Of a DNA stretch of 55,438 bases, positions 22,310-30,003 are shown one piece after another; within the stretch, counting starts at the first letter, position 1, and every line of letters begins with the position of its first letter. Origin of the DNA: Acidimicrobiales bacterium (GTDB taxonomy: Bacteria; Actinomycetota; Acidimicrobiia; Acidimicrobiales; VFJN01); NCBI GenBank assembly GCA_035316325.1, contig DATHJB010000069.1, positions 1 to 55,438 of the forward strand, given 5' to 3'. Position numbers and translations under genes: made by a program. The notes under the pieces were generated by a model that saw only the letters and a program-made list of their open reading frames with translations, ran no database searches and was not told the origin of the DNA.

Positions 22310-24982
22310 CTACGTAACCCGCGCTCCGGTGGTCCCCAGGGCGTGGGCCAGCTCGTGGCGGCCGTCGATCGACAGCTTGCGGTACACGCGGTGCAGGTGG
22401 GTGTCGACCGTGCGCACCGACAGGTACAGCGCCTCGGCGATCTCCGGGCTGGTGCGACCCGCCGCGGCGAGCAGCGCCACCTGGCGCTCACGGTCGGTCA
22501 GCTCCTCGCCCGAGGCCACCAGCAGCTCCAACGCCGACGACGACGGGTGCCCGCAGACGTCCAGCAGCTCCTCGGCCCGGCGCGCCGCCGCCGACGCCGA
22601 GGCGCCCAGGCCCTCGCGCCGGAGGGCGTTGGCCGCCGACCGGTACGCCTCCGCCGCCAGCAGGTCGGCGCCCAGCGCGGCGAAGTCGCCCGCCACCGAC
22701 GCCAGGCCGGCGGCGTCGCCCGTCGCCAGCGCCCGCGTGTGGCGGGCCATCAGCTGCACCAGCGGGCCGTCGACCACCAGCGCCAGGCGCTCCATCGCCT
22801 CCGCCGCGTCCGCCGCCCGACCCAGCCGGACCGCGGCGTGCAGGACCTCCACGGCGACGGGCTTGGCCACGAGCTCCATCGCCGTGGCCAGGCCCAGGCA
22901 CCGCTGGGCCGCCTCGGTGACGTCGCCGTGCGCCGCCAGCAGCCACGACCGCGACAGCTCGATGTACGGCAGCGTCCGGGCGCCCCGGAGCGGGTCGGCC
23001 CGGTAGGCGACGTCGGCGTCGCGGAGGGCGGCCTCGGCGGTGTCGAGATCGCCGGCGAACACGGCCGCCCGGGTGCGCATCGCCTCGGCCAGCGGGCGCT
23101 GCCCGAACCAGTCGTTCTCCTCCAGCGCCCGGGACGACCGCTGCAGCTCGGCCAGCGCGTCGGCGGCATGGCCCCGCAGCAGCAGGGCGCCGCCCCGGAA
23201 CCCCGCCAGGATCCCCCGCAGCGACGGCGGCGGGTGGACTACGTCGAGGCCCAGGTTGGCGACCGTGTAGGCGTCGATCTCCTCCACCCGGCCCGCCCAG
23301 TAGAGGGCCTGGAACTTGGCCATGCGCAGCTGCAGGTCGCCGTAGGGCACCTCGAGGCGGTGGCGCCGGGCGGAGGCGTGCAGGTCGTCGCCCAGCAGGC
23401 CCAGCGCCGCGTCGATCCGGCCGTCGGCACCCCAGGCGGTCACCGCCACGCTCACCGCCCGCACCCGGGCCGGCTCGGGCACGTCGGGCGATGCCAGCAG
23501 GGCGTCGGCGATCCCACCGGCCTCGTCGAGCCGCAGCGAGAACATGTACATCTGCGCCAGCACCGAGCGGCACTCCGCCTGCCAGCCGGGATGGCCGTCG
23601 AGCTCGTCGTCGGCGGTGCGCAGCACGTCGAAGGCGTCGCCGGAGCGGTCGAGGTGGAGGAACAGCTCGCTGGCCCGGGCGATGGCGATGCGCGCCACCA
23701 GCTCCGGGTCCGACGCCTGGAGGCCGGCCAGCGCGGCCTGGGCGTCGTCGATGCGGCCCTGCCCCGACAGCGCCTCGCCGAGCACGAGGCCGGCGTCGGC
23801 CCGCGCGGTGCCGCCGGCGGCCCGGGCCAGCCGCTCCGCCAGGTGGTGATCGAGGCGACCCATCGCCTCCCGAGCCAGCGGCAGCAGCTGCTCGGGGTCA
23901 CCGGGGTCGCCCGACTCGAGCCGCCAGGTGGCCAGTCGCAGGCGGTCGAAGTGCGGGTCGGCGTCGCGCTCCCCGACCGCCTCGACGAGGTCGCGCAGCA
24001 GTGCCCGCCGTCGCACCCGCGGCAGCCCTTCGGCCAGCACCTCGCCGTAGAGGGGGTGGGCCACCTGGACGATGCCGCCCCGGTCGGTGTCGACGATCTC
24101 GGCCAGACCCCGCCGCTCCAGCACCTCGAGGTGGGCGACGCCGGCCAGCCGCTCCGCGACGTCGAGTGGCACCTGCTCGCCCACCGCCACGATCTCCAGC
24201 GCAGCGCGGGCGTCGGGCTCGAGCAGCCGCAGGCGCTCCTCCACCAGCTCGCGCAGCCGCTCCCGGGTGCCCTTGGCCGGCAGCACGATGCGGCCGCCCC
24301 CGCCACCGGCGCCGCGGCGCTCGACCGCGGCGGTGACCAGCTCGCGGACGAACAGGGCGTTGCCCCGGCTCAGCTGCCAGATGCGGTCGAGCAGCGACGC
24401 CGGCACGCCCCCGCCCCCGCCGCCCAGCGCCGCCAGCACGAGGTTCTCGGTGGCGTCGCGGTCGAGCGGGCTCACGTCGACGCGGGTCAGCAGCTCGTCC
24501 TTCCACAGCGCCACCAGGCCGCGCGGCAGGTCCGGCTCGCCCGAGCGGACACTGAGCAGCACCCGGATGTCCGACTGCGTCACCGCCAGGTGGAGGAGCG
24601 CCACCGACACGTCGTCGAGCATGTGGGCGTCGTCGACGGCCAGCAGGAAGCGACCGCTGCCCGCCCGTTCGTGGAGCCGGGCCAGGGCGAGGTGGAGAAG
24701 GTCCTCGCGCTGGTGGGCCTCGTCGCCGGGGGCCAGCAGGTGGGCGAACGACCCGAGCGGGATGCGCTTGGCCGCCTCCGTCGCCCGCACCCACTCGACC
24801 GACGTCCCGCCGTTCCCGTCGTCGGCCTGCAGCTCCTCGATCACCTCGGCGACCAGGCGTGTCTTGCCGACGCCCGCGTCCCCGAAGACCGCGGCCCCCC
24901 TCGGTCCGCGGTCGGCTCGCAACAGTTGCCGCAAGCGTTCGAGCTCCACGTCCCGTCCCACCAGCGGCCAGCGCGTGACCAC
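22310..24982 (-). CDS. LuxR family regulator of the LAL type (large ATP-binding)
   Basis: 890 residues from GTG 24982. N-terminal AAA/STAND ATPase: LVGRDVELERLRQLL, Walker A GDAGVGKT (34-41), Walker B FLLAVDDAH (112-120). Then a long helical TPR-like sensor region, and a C-terminal LuxR HTH: LTDRERQVALLAAAGRTSPEIAEALYLSVRTVDTHLHRVYRKL. This is the MalT/LAL layout, usually an activator needing ATP and an inducer. Targets are not evident; the divergent His-rich membrane protein is the nearest candidate. TAGGAT ends 6 nt before GTG, so translation is probably leaderless. Confidence 0.93.
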   Translation of the reverse strand: MVTRWPLVGRDVELERLRQLLRADRGPRGAAVFGDAGVGKTRLVAEVIEELQADDGNGGTSVEWVRATEAAKRIPLGSFAHLLAPGDEAHQREDLLHLALARLHERAGSGRFLLAVDDAHMLDDVSVALLHLAVTQSDIRVLLSVRSGEPDLPRGLVALWKDELLTRVDVSPLDRDATENLVLAALGGGGGGVPASLLDRIWQLSRGNALFVRELVTAAVERRGAGGGGGRIVLPAKGTRERLRELVEERLRLLEPDARAALEIVAVGEQVPLDVAERLAGVAHLEVLERRGLAEIVDTDRGGIVQVAHPLYGEVLAEGLPRVRRRALLRDLVEAVGERDADPHFDRLRLATWRLESGDPGDPEQLLPLAREAMGRLDHHLAERLARAAGGTARADAGLVLGEALSGQGRIDDAQAALAGLQASDPELVARIAIARASELFLHLDRSGDAFDVLRTADDELDGHPGWQAECRSVLAQMYMFSLRLDEAGGIADALLASPDVPEPARVRAVSVAVTAWGADGRIDAALGLLGDDLHASARRHRLEVPYGDLQLRMAKFQALYWAGRVEEIDAYTVANLGLDVVHPPPSLRGILAGFRGGALLLRGHAADALAELQRSSRALEENDWFGQRPLAEAMRTRAAVFAGDLDTAEAALRDADVAYRADPLRGARTLPYIELSRSWLLAAHGDVTEAAQRCLGLATAMELVAKPVAVEVLHAAVRLGRAADAAEAMERLALVVDGPLVQLMARHTRALATGDAAGLASVAGDFAALGADLLAAEAYRSAANALRREGLGASASAAARRAEELLDVCGHPSSSALELLVASGEELTDRERQVALLAAAGRTSPEIAEALYLSVRTVDTHLHRVYRKLSIDGRHELAHALGTTGARVT

Positions 24983-24988
24983 GCCCGG

Positions 24989-24994
24989 ATCCTA
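24989..24994 (-). promoter_or_regulatory. -10 element TAGGAT for the LAL regulator (leaderless)
   Basis: TAGGAT on the minus strand ends 6 nt before GTG 24982, with no Shine-Dalgarno in the gap. Confidence 0.5.
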
Positions 24995-25036
24995 TGCGGG
25001 CGTCCTGTAAAGGCTCCCCGGGACACGCTCTGACCT

Positions 25037-25066
25037 CTACGTATCAGGTCGTGCACGAATACGTAG
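25037..25066. promoter_or_regulatory. Double palindrome, candidate operator
   Basis: CTACGTAT 25037-25044 pairs with ATACGTAG 25059-25066. Between them lies a second perfect palindrome, TCGTGCACGA (25049-25058). The element is 55 bp upstream of the LAL regulator gene and about 220 bp upstream of the promoter of the divergent gene. Confidence 0.5.
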
Positions 25067-25160
25067 GAGCTACTGATCCCCCGCGACGGGTGCCCGCGTA
25101 CCTTGCTGTCTTGGCGGTTGTTCCCAGCGCCAGCGGTAGCGGCTGTCGGACCCGGCGGAG

Positions 25161-25193
25161 CAGCCGGAGGGTCGGCGGCGAACCCTCCGGCTG
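25161..25193. other. Strong hairpin in the intergenic region
   Basis: CAGCCGGAGGGT 25161-25172 pairs perfectly with ACCCTCCGGCTG 25182-25193 over a 9-nt loop. No U-tract follows, so it is more likely a structured RNA or binding site than a simple terminator. Confidence 0.5.
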
Positions 25194-25219
25194 CGGCCCG
25201 GCGGCACGACCGCCAGCAA

Positions 25220-25253
25220 GAGGTCCTGGCCACGGTCCGGTGGTCAGGGCCTC
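25220..25253. terminator. 14-bp hairpin, terminator-like
   Basis: GAGGTCCTGGCCAC 25220-25233 and GTGGTCAGGGCCTC 25240-25253 pair along their full length when G-U pairs are allowed; TTT follows on the plus strand and CTTGCTGG on the other. With no gene ending here, it may end a short untranslated transcript. Confidence 0.45.
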
Positions 25254-25287
25254 TTTGGCTGTCGGCGCGTCTGTCACCTGTTCGCCC

Positions 25288-25315
25288 TTGACTGATAAGT
25301 CAGGTGTCTTACGGT
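25288..25315 (+). promoter_or_regulatory. Sigma70-type promoter of the His-rich membrane protein
   Basis: -35 TTGACT 25288-25293, 16-bp spacer, -10 TACGGT 25310-25315. The transcript would have a leader of about 35 nt before ATG 25358, which includes a GGGGG ribosome-binding site. Confidence 0.5.
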
Positions 25316-25357
25316 GGTACCGAGGCGGACGGGGGGTCCGTCGATGGGGGTTTCACG

Positions 25358-26653
25358 ATGACGGACGTTCTCGACCGAGAGGACGCGGCGCCGGCCGTCG
25401 CGTCCGCGGTCCCACCCACAGATCCGGATGCCGGCACCGGCTCCGGCGTCGGCGTCGAGCACTGGCTGCTCGCTGCCCTGCTCGGCGGCGCCGGCGCCAT
25501 CCACTTCGCCATGGCACCGTCGCACCTCGGCGAGTCGGCGGTCGAAGGCGCCGGGTTCGTCGCCGCCGGCTGGCTGCAGCTGGCGCTGGCCGTCGCCCTG
25601 GTGGTGCGGCCGGCCCGCTGGATGTACGGCGTCACGGCGGCGAGCGGCGTCGCGCTGATCGGCGCCTGGGCGGTGAGCCGCACCGCCGGCCTGCCGTTCG
25701 GCTCCCACTCCGGGCACGCCGAGTCGGTGTCGATCGTCGACGGCGTGTGCGTGGCGCTCGAGGCCGTCGCCGTGGTGGCCGCCCTGTCGCTGCTGGTGGG
25801 GCCGGGCGCCCGACTGTTCCGGTCGCGGAGCCTGGGCCTGGTGGGCGCGGTCGCCGCCGTGGTGTTCGCGACGGCCGCCGTCGCGTCGCCGTCGGCCCGC
25901 GACCACGCCTCGGGCAGCCACGGCTCGCACGCCGCCATGGACGCCAACGGCCACGACCACGGCGGCGCCGCCTCGGGGGCCGGGGCCGACGACAAGGGCT
26001 TCTCGGAGCTGTCCAACGGCCACCAGCACGAGCGCGGCCAGGACGAACCGCTCACGCCCGACGAGACCGTGGCGCTGTCGGGCCAGCTCGCCGCCACCGC
26101 CGACCTCGTGGCGAAGTACCCGACGCTCGGCGCTGCCGAGGCCGCCGGGTGGAGCCGGGCAGGCCCCTTCTCCCCCGGCCTCGGCACCCACTACATGAGC
26201 CCCGACTACGGGCTCAACAACGACGGCGACATGGATGCCGAGGACCTCGCCCGGCCGTTGCTGATCTACGACGGGCTCGCCTCCGATGCCCCGCTCGCCG
26301 GATACATGTTCATGGCCGCCGGGATGGACACCGAGCCCGAGGGGTTCGTCGGACCGAACGACCACTGGCACTACCACGAGCGGGTGTGCATCACGGCGTC
26401 CGCCGACGGCGGGATCGACACGCCGTTCGGCGCCGACCTCGAGGGCGTCACCGAGCAGATGTGCACCGAGGCGGGCGGCAACTTCATCGCGTTCACCGCC
26501 TACATGGTCCACGTGTGGAACGTGCCCGGCTACGAGTCGCCCGACGGGATGTTCACCGAGCTGAACCCCAGGATCACCTGCCCGGACGGCACCTACCACC
26601 GCATCCCGATCGCGGAGCTCGGCGACAAGGACACCGTCTGCCTCAATCCGTGA
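25358..26653 (+). CDS. Membrane protein with His-rich linker and metal-binding-like C-terminal domain
   Basis: 431 residues from ATG 25358. About five membrane helices fill residues 33-185 (for example WLLAALLGGAGAIHFAMAP, GWLQLALAVALVV, LGLVGAVAAVVFATAAVAS). A His-rich stretch follows (SHGSHAAMDANGHDHGG), then a soluble domain of about 210 residues, probably outside the cell, with THYMSPDYGL, a GPNDHWHYHERVC cluster, and two further Cys (EQMC, ITC) plus a C-terminal Cys. Clustered His/Cys suggests copper, nickel or zinc binding, but I do not recognise a named family. The preceding sigma70-type promoter and the divergent LAL gene are its context. Confidence 0.8.
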   Translation: MTDVLDREDAAPAVASAVPPTDPDAGTGSGVGVEHWLLAALLGGAGAIHFAMAPSHLGESAVEGAGFVAAGWLQLALAVALVVRPARWMYGVTAASGVALIGAWAVSRTAGLPFGSHSGHAESVSIVDGVCVALEAVAVVAALSLLVGPGARLFRSRSLGLVGAVAAVVFATAAVASPSARDHASGSHGSHAAMDANGHDHGGAASGAGADDKGFSELSNGHQHERGQDEPLTPDETVALSGQLAATADLVAKYPTLGAAEAAGWSRAGPFSPGLGTHYMSPDYGLNNDGDMDAEDLARPLLIYDGLASDAPLAGYMFMAAGMDTEPEGFVGPNDHWHYHERVCITASADGGIDTPFGADLEGVTEQMCTEAGGNFIAFTAYMVHVWNVPGYESPDGMFTELNPRITCPDGTYHRIPIAELGDKDTVCLNP

Positions 26654-26683
26654 GCGCAGCGTGACCAACCGTTGGCCAACCGG

Positions 26684-26723
26684 CGGCGGGTGAACCTGTC
26701 CTCGACGGCACGTTCACCCGCCG
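26684..26723. terminator. Bidirectional terminator hairpin
   Basis: CGGCGGGTGAAC 26684-26695 pairs perfectly with GTTCACCCGCCG 26712-26723. It lies between convergent stops at 26653 and 26757. A 10-bp palindrome GTTGGCCAAC (26671-26680) precedes it. Confidence 0.55.
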
Positions 26724-26756
26724 ACAGAGCCCGCCACCCCAAGCCGGGGCAGCTGG

Positions 26757-27179
26757 TCAGGCTGTCCCGGCGCGGGCGGTGATCTGCTGGACCACCCAGC
26801 TGTTGCCGTCGGGGTCGTCGAAGGACATGACGCCGACGTTGTCGAGGTCGGTGTCGGCTTCCGTGCGGGGCCGGAACCCGGTGGGGCCGGCGATCTGGAT
26901 CTCGCCCACGTCGACGCCCCGCTCGACCAGCTGGGCCCGGGCGGCGGGCAGGTCGCCGACGATCAGCTGCACGCCCTTGAGCGACCCGGGCTCCATGGCG
27001 TCGAGGCCCTTGCCGATCACGATCGAGCAGCCGGAGCCGGGCGGCGTCAGCTGCACGAAGCGGACGTCGCCGTGGTCGGTGTCGTGGTCGACGTCGAAGC
27101 CCAGCTGGTCGGCGTAGAACGACTTGGCGCGGTCCACGTCCGTGACGGGCACGATGACGACCTCGAGCGTCCAGTTCAT
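26757..27179 (-). CDS. VOC family protein
   Basis: 140 residues. The two beta-alpha-beta halves are VIVPVTDVDRAKSFYADQLGF and VQLIVGDLPAARAQLVERGVDV, closed by FDDPDGNSWVVQQ. It resembles glyoxalase/dioxygenase-fold proteins; the reaction is unknown. Its start overlaps the SRPBCC stop (ATGA), making it the third gene of an ArsR-SRPBCC-VOC operon. It is a paralogue of the VOC protein encoded at 15197-15568. Confidence 0.88.
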   Translation of the reverse strand: MNWTLEVVIVPVTDVDRAKSFYADQLGFDVDHDTDHGDVRFVQLTPPGSGCSIVIGKGLDAMEPGSLKGVQLIVGDLPAARAQLVERGVDVGEIQIAGPTGFRPRTEADTDLDNVGVMSFDDPDGNSWVVQQITARAGTA

Positions 27180-27682
27180 GGTGGAGTGTCTCCTTCGGTG
27201 GTGGTCAGGTCGCGGAGGACCCGGTCGAGGCGGGTGTAGCCCTCACCGACGCCGCGCTCCATGGGCGTGCGGGTGACGGCGTCGCGCACCTCGCGGGACG
27301 GGTAGGTCAACGTGGTGGTGAGGACGGTGCGGTCGCTCTGGTCGACCTCGGCCTCGGTGAGGACGGCGGTGACCAGCGCCTCGCCGGGGTACCACTGGTC
27401 GTCGTAGGACTCGGTGTAGACGAGCCGCTCGGGGGCGACGACCTCGCGGTACACGCCGCCGTGACCCATCGTCGCCCCGCCCGGCCCTCGGGACATGAAC
27501 CGCCAGGCGCCGCCGACACGCAGGTCGATGTCGCACTCCACCAGGTGCCACCCCTGCGCCCCGAGCCACCGCTTGAGCAGGTCCGGCGTGGTGAGCGCCC
27601 TGAACACGAGCTCCCGCCGCGCCCCGAGCTGCCGGGTGAGCACGAGGTCCGTCTCGTTCGGCGTCGTCACCCGCAGGCTCAC
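27176..27682 (-). CDS. SRPBCC (AHSA1-like) family protein
   Basis: 168 residues from GTG 27682, overlapping the ArsR stop by 4 bp. The fold reads RELVFRALTTPDLLKRWLGAQGW, LRVGGAWRFMSRGPGG, the ERLVYTESYDDQW strand and a C-terminal helix GYTRLDRVLRDL. It is the AHSA1-like single-domain type, a hydrophobic-ligand pocket; ligand unknown. As the middle gene of the operon it is expected to be controlled by the ArsR protein and to act with the VOC protein. Confidence 0.88.
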   Translation of the reverse strand: MSLRVTTPNETDLVLTRQLGARRELVFRALTTPDLLKRWLGAQGWHLVECDIDLRVGGAWRFMSRGPGGATMGHGGVYREVVAPERLVYTESYDDQWYPGEALVTAVLTEAEVDQSDRTVLTTTLTYPSREVRDAVTRTPMERGVGEGYTRLDRVLRDLTTTEGDTPP

Positions 27683-28068
27683 GGCTTGCCCTTCTTGCGG
27701 TCGCGGGACCGGCGGGCCTCAACGGCTGTCAGCTCGCCCAGCAGGCGGTCGAGGCGCTGGTAGCTGGCCTCCCAGTAGTCGCGGTAGTCGGCGAGCCAGT
27801 CGGTGGCGGCCTTGAGGGGGCGGGCCTCCAGCCGGCAGGGCCGCCGCTGGGCGTCGCGGCTGCGGGTGACGAGCCCGGCCCGCTCCAGCACCTTGAGGTG
27901 CTTCGACACGGCGGGCTGACTCATGGCGAACGGCTCGGCCAGCTCGGTGACGGTGGCCTCGCCCGACGCCAACCGGCCGAGGATGGCCCGCCGCGTGCGG
28001 TCGGCCAGCGCCGCGAACGTGGCGTCCAGCTGCTCCGGGCTCATCTCTTCATAACCGGCTAGTTCCAT
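27679..28068 (-). CDS. ArsR family repressor
   Basis: 129 residues from ATG 28068; an internal ATG at 28044 would give 121. The winged helix is FAALADRTRRAILGRLASGEATVTELAEPFAMSQPAVSKHLKVLERAGLV with wing RSRDAQRRPCRLE. No metal-binding Cys pair. The start codon sits inside a long palindrome, and a TTGACA/TAGATA promoter ends 11 nt upstream, so the message has almost no leader. It should repress the ArsR-SRPBCC-VOC operon by covering its -10 and start site. Confidence 0.9.
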   Translation of the reverse strand: MELAGYEEMSPEQLDATFAALADRTRRAILGRLASGEATVTELAEPFAMSQPAVSKHLKVLERAGLVTRSRDAQRRPCRLEARPLKAATDWLADYRDYWEASYQRLDRLLGELTAVEARRSRDRKKGKP

Positions 28069-28082
28069 AACTAGAAGGTTAT
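28051..28082. promoter_or_regulatory. Palindromic operator of the ArsR-SRPBCC-VOC operon
   Basis: Two nested pairs of arms share one centre: ATAACC 28051-28056 with GGTTAT 28077-28082, and CTAGTT 28059-28064 with AACTAG 28069-28074. The element spans the ArsR start codon and three bases of the -10 hexamer, the place a repressor would need to occupy. Confidence 0.7.
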
Positions 28083-28108
28083 CTAATGCCCGAGGCCGAC
28101 CGTGTCAA
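28080..28108 (-). promoter_or_regulatory. Promoter of the ArsR operon
   Basis: On the minus strand, -35 TTGACA (28108-28103), 17-bp spacer, -10 TAGATA (28085-28080). The -35 is a perfect match to the sigma70 consensus. Confidence 0.6.
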
Positions 28109-28172
28109 GCAATCGCCCCTGCTTTCACCAGGACGGATCCTGACGGGATCCCTACACTGGGCAGACTTTCAC

Positions 28173-29036
28173 GTGCCCGAAAGGCGTGAGTTGAGAGATC
28201 CGTCGAGCCCGAGCGACCACGATCGTGACCCGTTCGCGATCGATGGCGACGTGCCTCACGCCGCTCGGATCCAGAACTACCTCGCCGGCGGCGACGACAA
28301 CTTCGCCGCCGATCGTGACGTCGCCGACCGCATGAGCCAGGCACTGCCCGGCGGCGTCAAGACGGCGCAGGCCGCGGTGCGGACGCTGGGGGCGTTCGTC
28401 GGCCGATCGGTGCGCTTCCTGGCCGGCGAGGCCGGGGTGCGGCAGTTCCTCAACGTCGGCGTGGCCATCCCCAGCGACAGGAACGTCCACGACGTGGCCC
28501 AGATGGCGGCGCCCGACGCACGCGTCGTCTACGTCGGCAACGACCCGGTGGCGCTGGCCAAGTCGCACTGCCTGCAGGTCGGGTCGGACGAGGGCGCCAC
28601 CGCCTACCTGCACGGCTCGTTGCGGGACCCCCCGCTGATCCTGCGACAGGCGGCCGACACCCTCGACCTCACGCTGCCGGTCGGGGTGATCCTGCCGACG
28701 ACGCTCAACTTCGTCCCCGACGGCGACGACCCCCACGGCCTGGTGGCCCGGCTGCTCAAGGGGGTGCCGTCGGGCAGCTACCTGGTGATCGCCCACGCCG
28801 GCGACGACCTCGAGGCGGAGGGCATGCCCGAGGCCTCGGCCCGGCTGTCCGCGGCCCTGCGCGAGGCGTGGTCGCTGCGGGGCCACGCCGAGATCGCCCG
28901 CTTCTTCGACGGCCTCGACCTGGTCTCCCCCGGCCTCGTCCCCATCGACACCTGGCGCCCCACCGCCGTCGCCCCCACCCCTTCCCCGCCCACCCGCCTC
29001 ACCCCCATCTACGCCGCCGTCGCCCACAAGCCCTGA
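28173..29036 (+). CDS. SAM-dependent methyltransferase, DUF574 family
   Basis: 287 residues from GTG 28173. ATG 28086 is in frame with an AGAAGG upstream and would add 29 residues, but this stretch covers the divergent ArsR promoter and has poor coding bias. The family signatures are VPHAARIQNYLAGGDDNFAADRDVADR, GAFVGRSVRFLAGEAGVRQFLNVGVAIP (SAM loop), NVHDVAQMAAPDARVVYVGNDPVALA and GSYLVIAHAGDD. These are abundant in actinobacteria; substrates are mostly unknown. The SAM motif here reads NVGVAIP where the family usually has DIGTGLP, and GND where DND is usual, so cofactor binding may be altered. Confidence 0.87.
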   Translation: MPERRELRDPSSPSDHDRDPFAIDGDVPHAARIQNYLAGGDDNFAADRDVADRMSQALPGGVKTAQAAVRTLGAFVGRSVRFLAGEAGVRQFLNVGVAIPSDRNVHDVAQMAAPDARVVYVGNDPVALAKSHCLQVGSDEGATAYLHGSLRDPPLILRQAADTLDLTLPVGVILPTTLNFVPDGDDPHGLVARLLKGVPSGSYLVIAHAGDDLEAEGMPEASARLSAALREAWSLRGHAEIARFFDGLDLVSPGLVPIDTWRPTAVAPTPSPPTRLTPIYAAVAHKP

Positions 29037-29260
29037 CGGGCGCGGTTCAGGCGGTCAATGCCGTTCAGTTGGCGCCTTCTCAGCCTCGGTCGGGTCCCCG
29101 GTGGTGTTGTCGGGCTGTCGCCATCGTTGCGGTGTCGAGCGACCGTTTCGGTTCGTCGGCGCCGCAACGACCGTGCGGCCCCATGGCATCGGTCCGTCGC
29201 TTCCGCCTAGCCCGGGTCCGGCCCGCACCCCGCCGCCGGAGCTTCGAGGAGACCCGCCGC

Positions 29261-29266
29261 TAGCGT
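29261..29266 (+). promoter_or_regulatory. -10 element TAGCGT (leaderless)
   Basis: TAGCGT ends 7 nt before ATG 29274. The 237 bp between the methyltransferase stop and this gene hold nothing else I can support. Confidence 0.4.
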
Positions 29267-29273
29267 GGCCCGC

Positions 29274-29492
29274 ATGAGCGAGCGACCCGGAGCCGACGGC
29301 GTCGACCCGACGACCGTGACGAGCACGCCACCCCGGCCTCGTTCGACCGACTCCATCGCCGTCGGCCGGGCGATGATGGCCCTCGGCGAGTTCGTCGAGG
29401 GGAAGCCGCCACGCGACGCCTACGAGCACACCCTCGAGGGCGACCAGTCCGGCGAGCCCGACGACCCACGGGACCTGGTCATCGAGATCTGA
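29274..29492 (+). CDS. Small hypothetical protein
   Basis: 72 residues. A Pro/Thr-rich start (PTTVTSTPPRPRS) is followed by a helix SIAVGRAMMALGEFVEGKPPRDAYEHTLEG and an acidic end. Codon bias is high from about residue 20 on. No family recognised. Its last 14 bp overlap the end of the convergent VOC gene. Confidence 0.55.
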   Translation: MSERPGADGVDPTTVTSTPPRPRSTDSIAVGRAMMALGEFVEGKPPRDAYEHTLEGDQSGEPDDPRDLVIEI

Positions 29493-29895
29493 CCTCGTCG
29501 CCCCGCCGATCCCAGAACAGGGCGAGGGCGATCCCGTCGGGGTCCTTGAGGTTGAGGATGGCGCCCGGCGGGATCTCGATCACACCCGAGTGCTCGACGC
29601 CCGCCCCGGTGAGTCGCTCCGCCCACCGTTCGAGCTCCTCCTGGGAGGCGACGGTGAAGGCGAGGTGATCGAGGCCCTGGTGACGGTGGTCGAACCCGTC
29701 GCCCTCGCTCGGCCGGTGCTCGACCAGGGCCACGCCGTCGGCACCTCCGGGGAAGCGCATGACGCAGGCCCGTCGCGGCTCGGTCTCCTCCCGGAACATC
29801 TCCTCGAAGCCGAGGACCGTGGCGTACCACTCGACGCTGGCGTCGCAGTCGCCGACGGTCAGCGCGACGTGGTGGAACCCGAGGAGCTCGCTCAT
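29479..29895 (-). CDS. VOC family protein (glyoxalase I-like)
   Basis: 138 residues from ATG 29895; in-frame ATGs at 29907 and 29925 are alternatives and none has a clear ribosome-binding site. The fold starts FHHVALTVGDCDASVEWYATVLGFE and ends ILNLKDPDGIALALFWDRRG. HHVALTV gives one metal His and GLDHLAF another, with Glu in the VALVEHR strand, so a metal-dependent lyase or dioxygenase is possible. It is divergent from the quinone-oxidoreductase-like gene. Confidence 0.85.
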   Translation of the reverse strand: MSELLGFHHVALTVGDCDASVEWYATVLGFEEMFREETEPRRACVMRFPGGADGVALVEHRPSEGDGFDHRHQGLDHLAFTVASQEELERWAERLTGAGVEHSGVIEIPPGAILNLKDPDGIALALFWDRRGDEVRSR

Positions 29896-30003
29896 GCCGG
29901 CCAGCATGGCCGACCGGTCCGCCATGTCGACGGAATGAAGCCTCGGCCCCCACCGTTGGGCGCAGGTTGAACCCTCACGATCCGACGACGAAGGAGCGCT
30001 GCG

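Noticed and set aside
22343-25033. 896-residue open frame on the plus strand
   Set aside because: Antisense to the LAL regulator; composition is that of a shadow frame.
29055-29429. 124-residue minus-strand frame
   Set aside because: Overlaps the better-supported small gene at 29274 and lacks coding bias.
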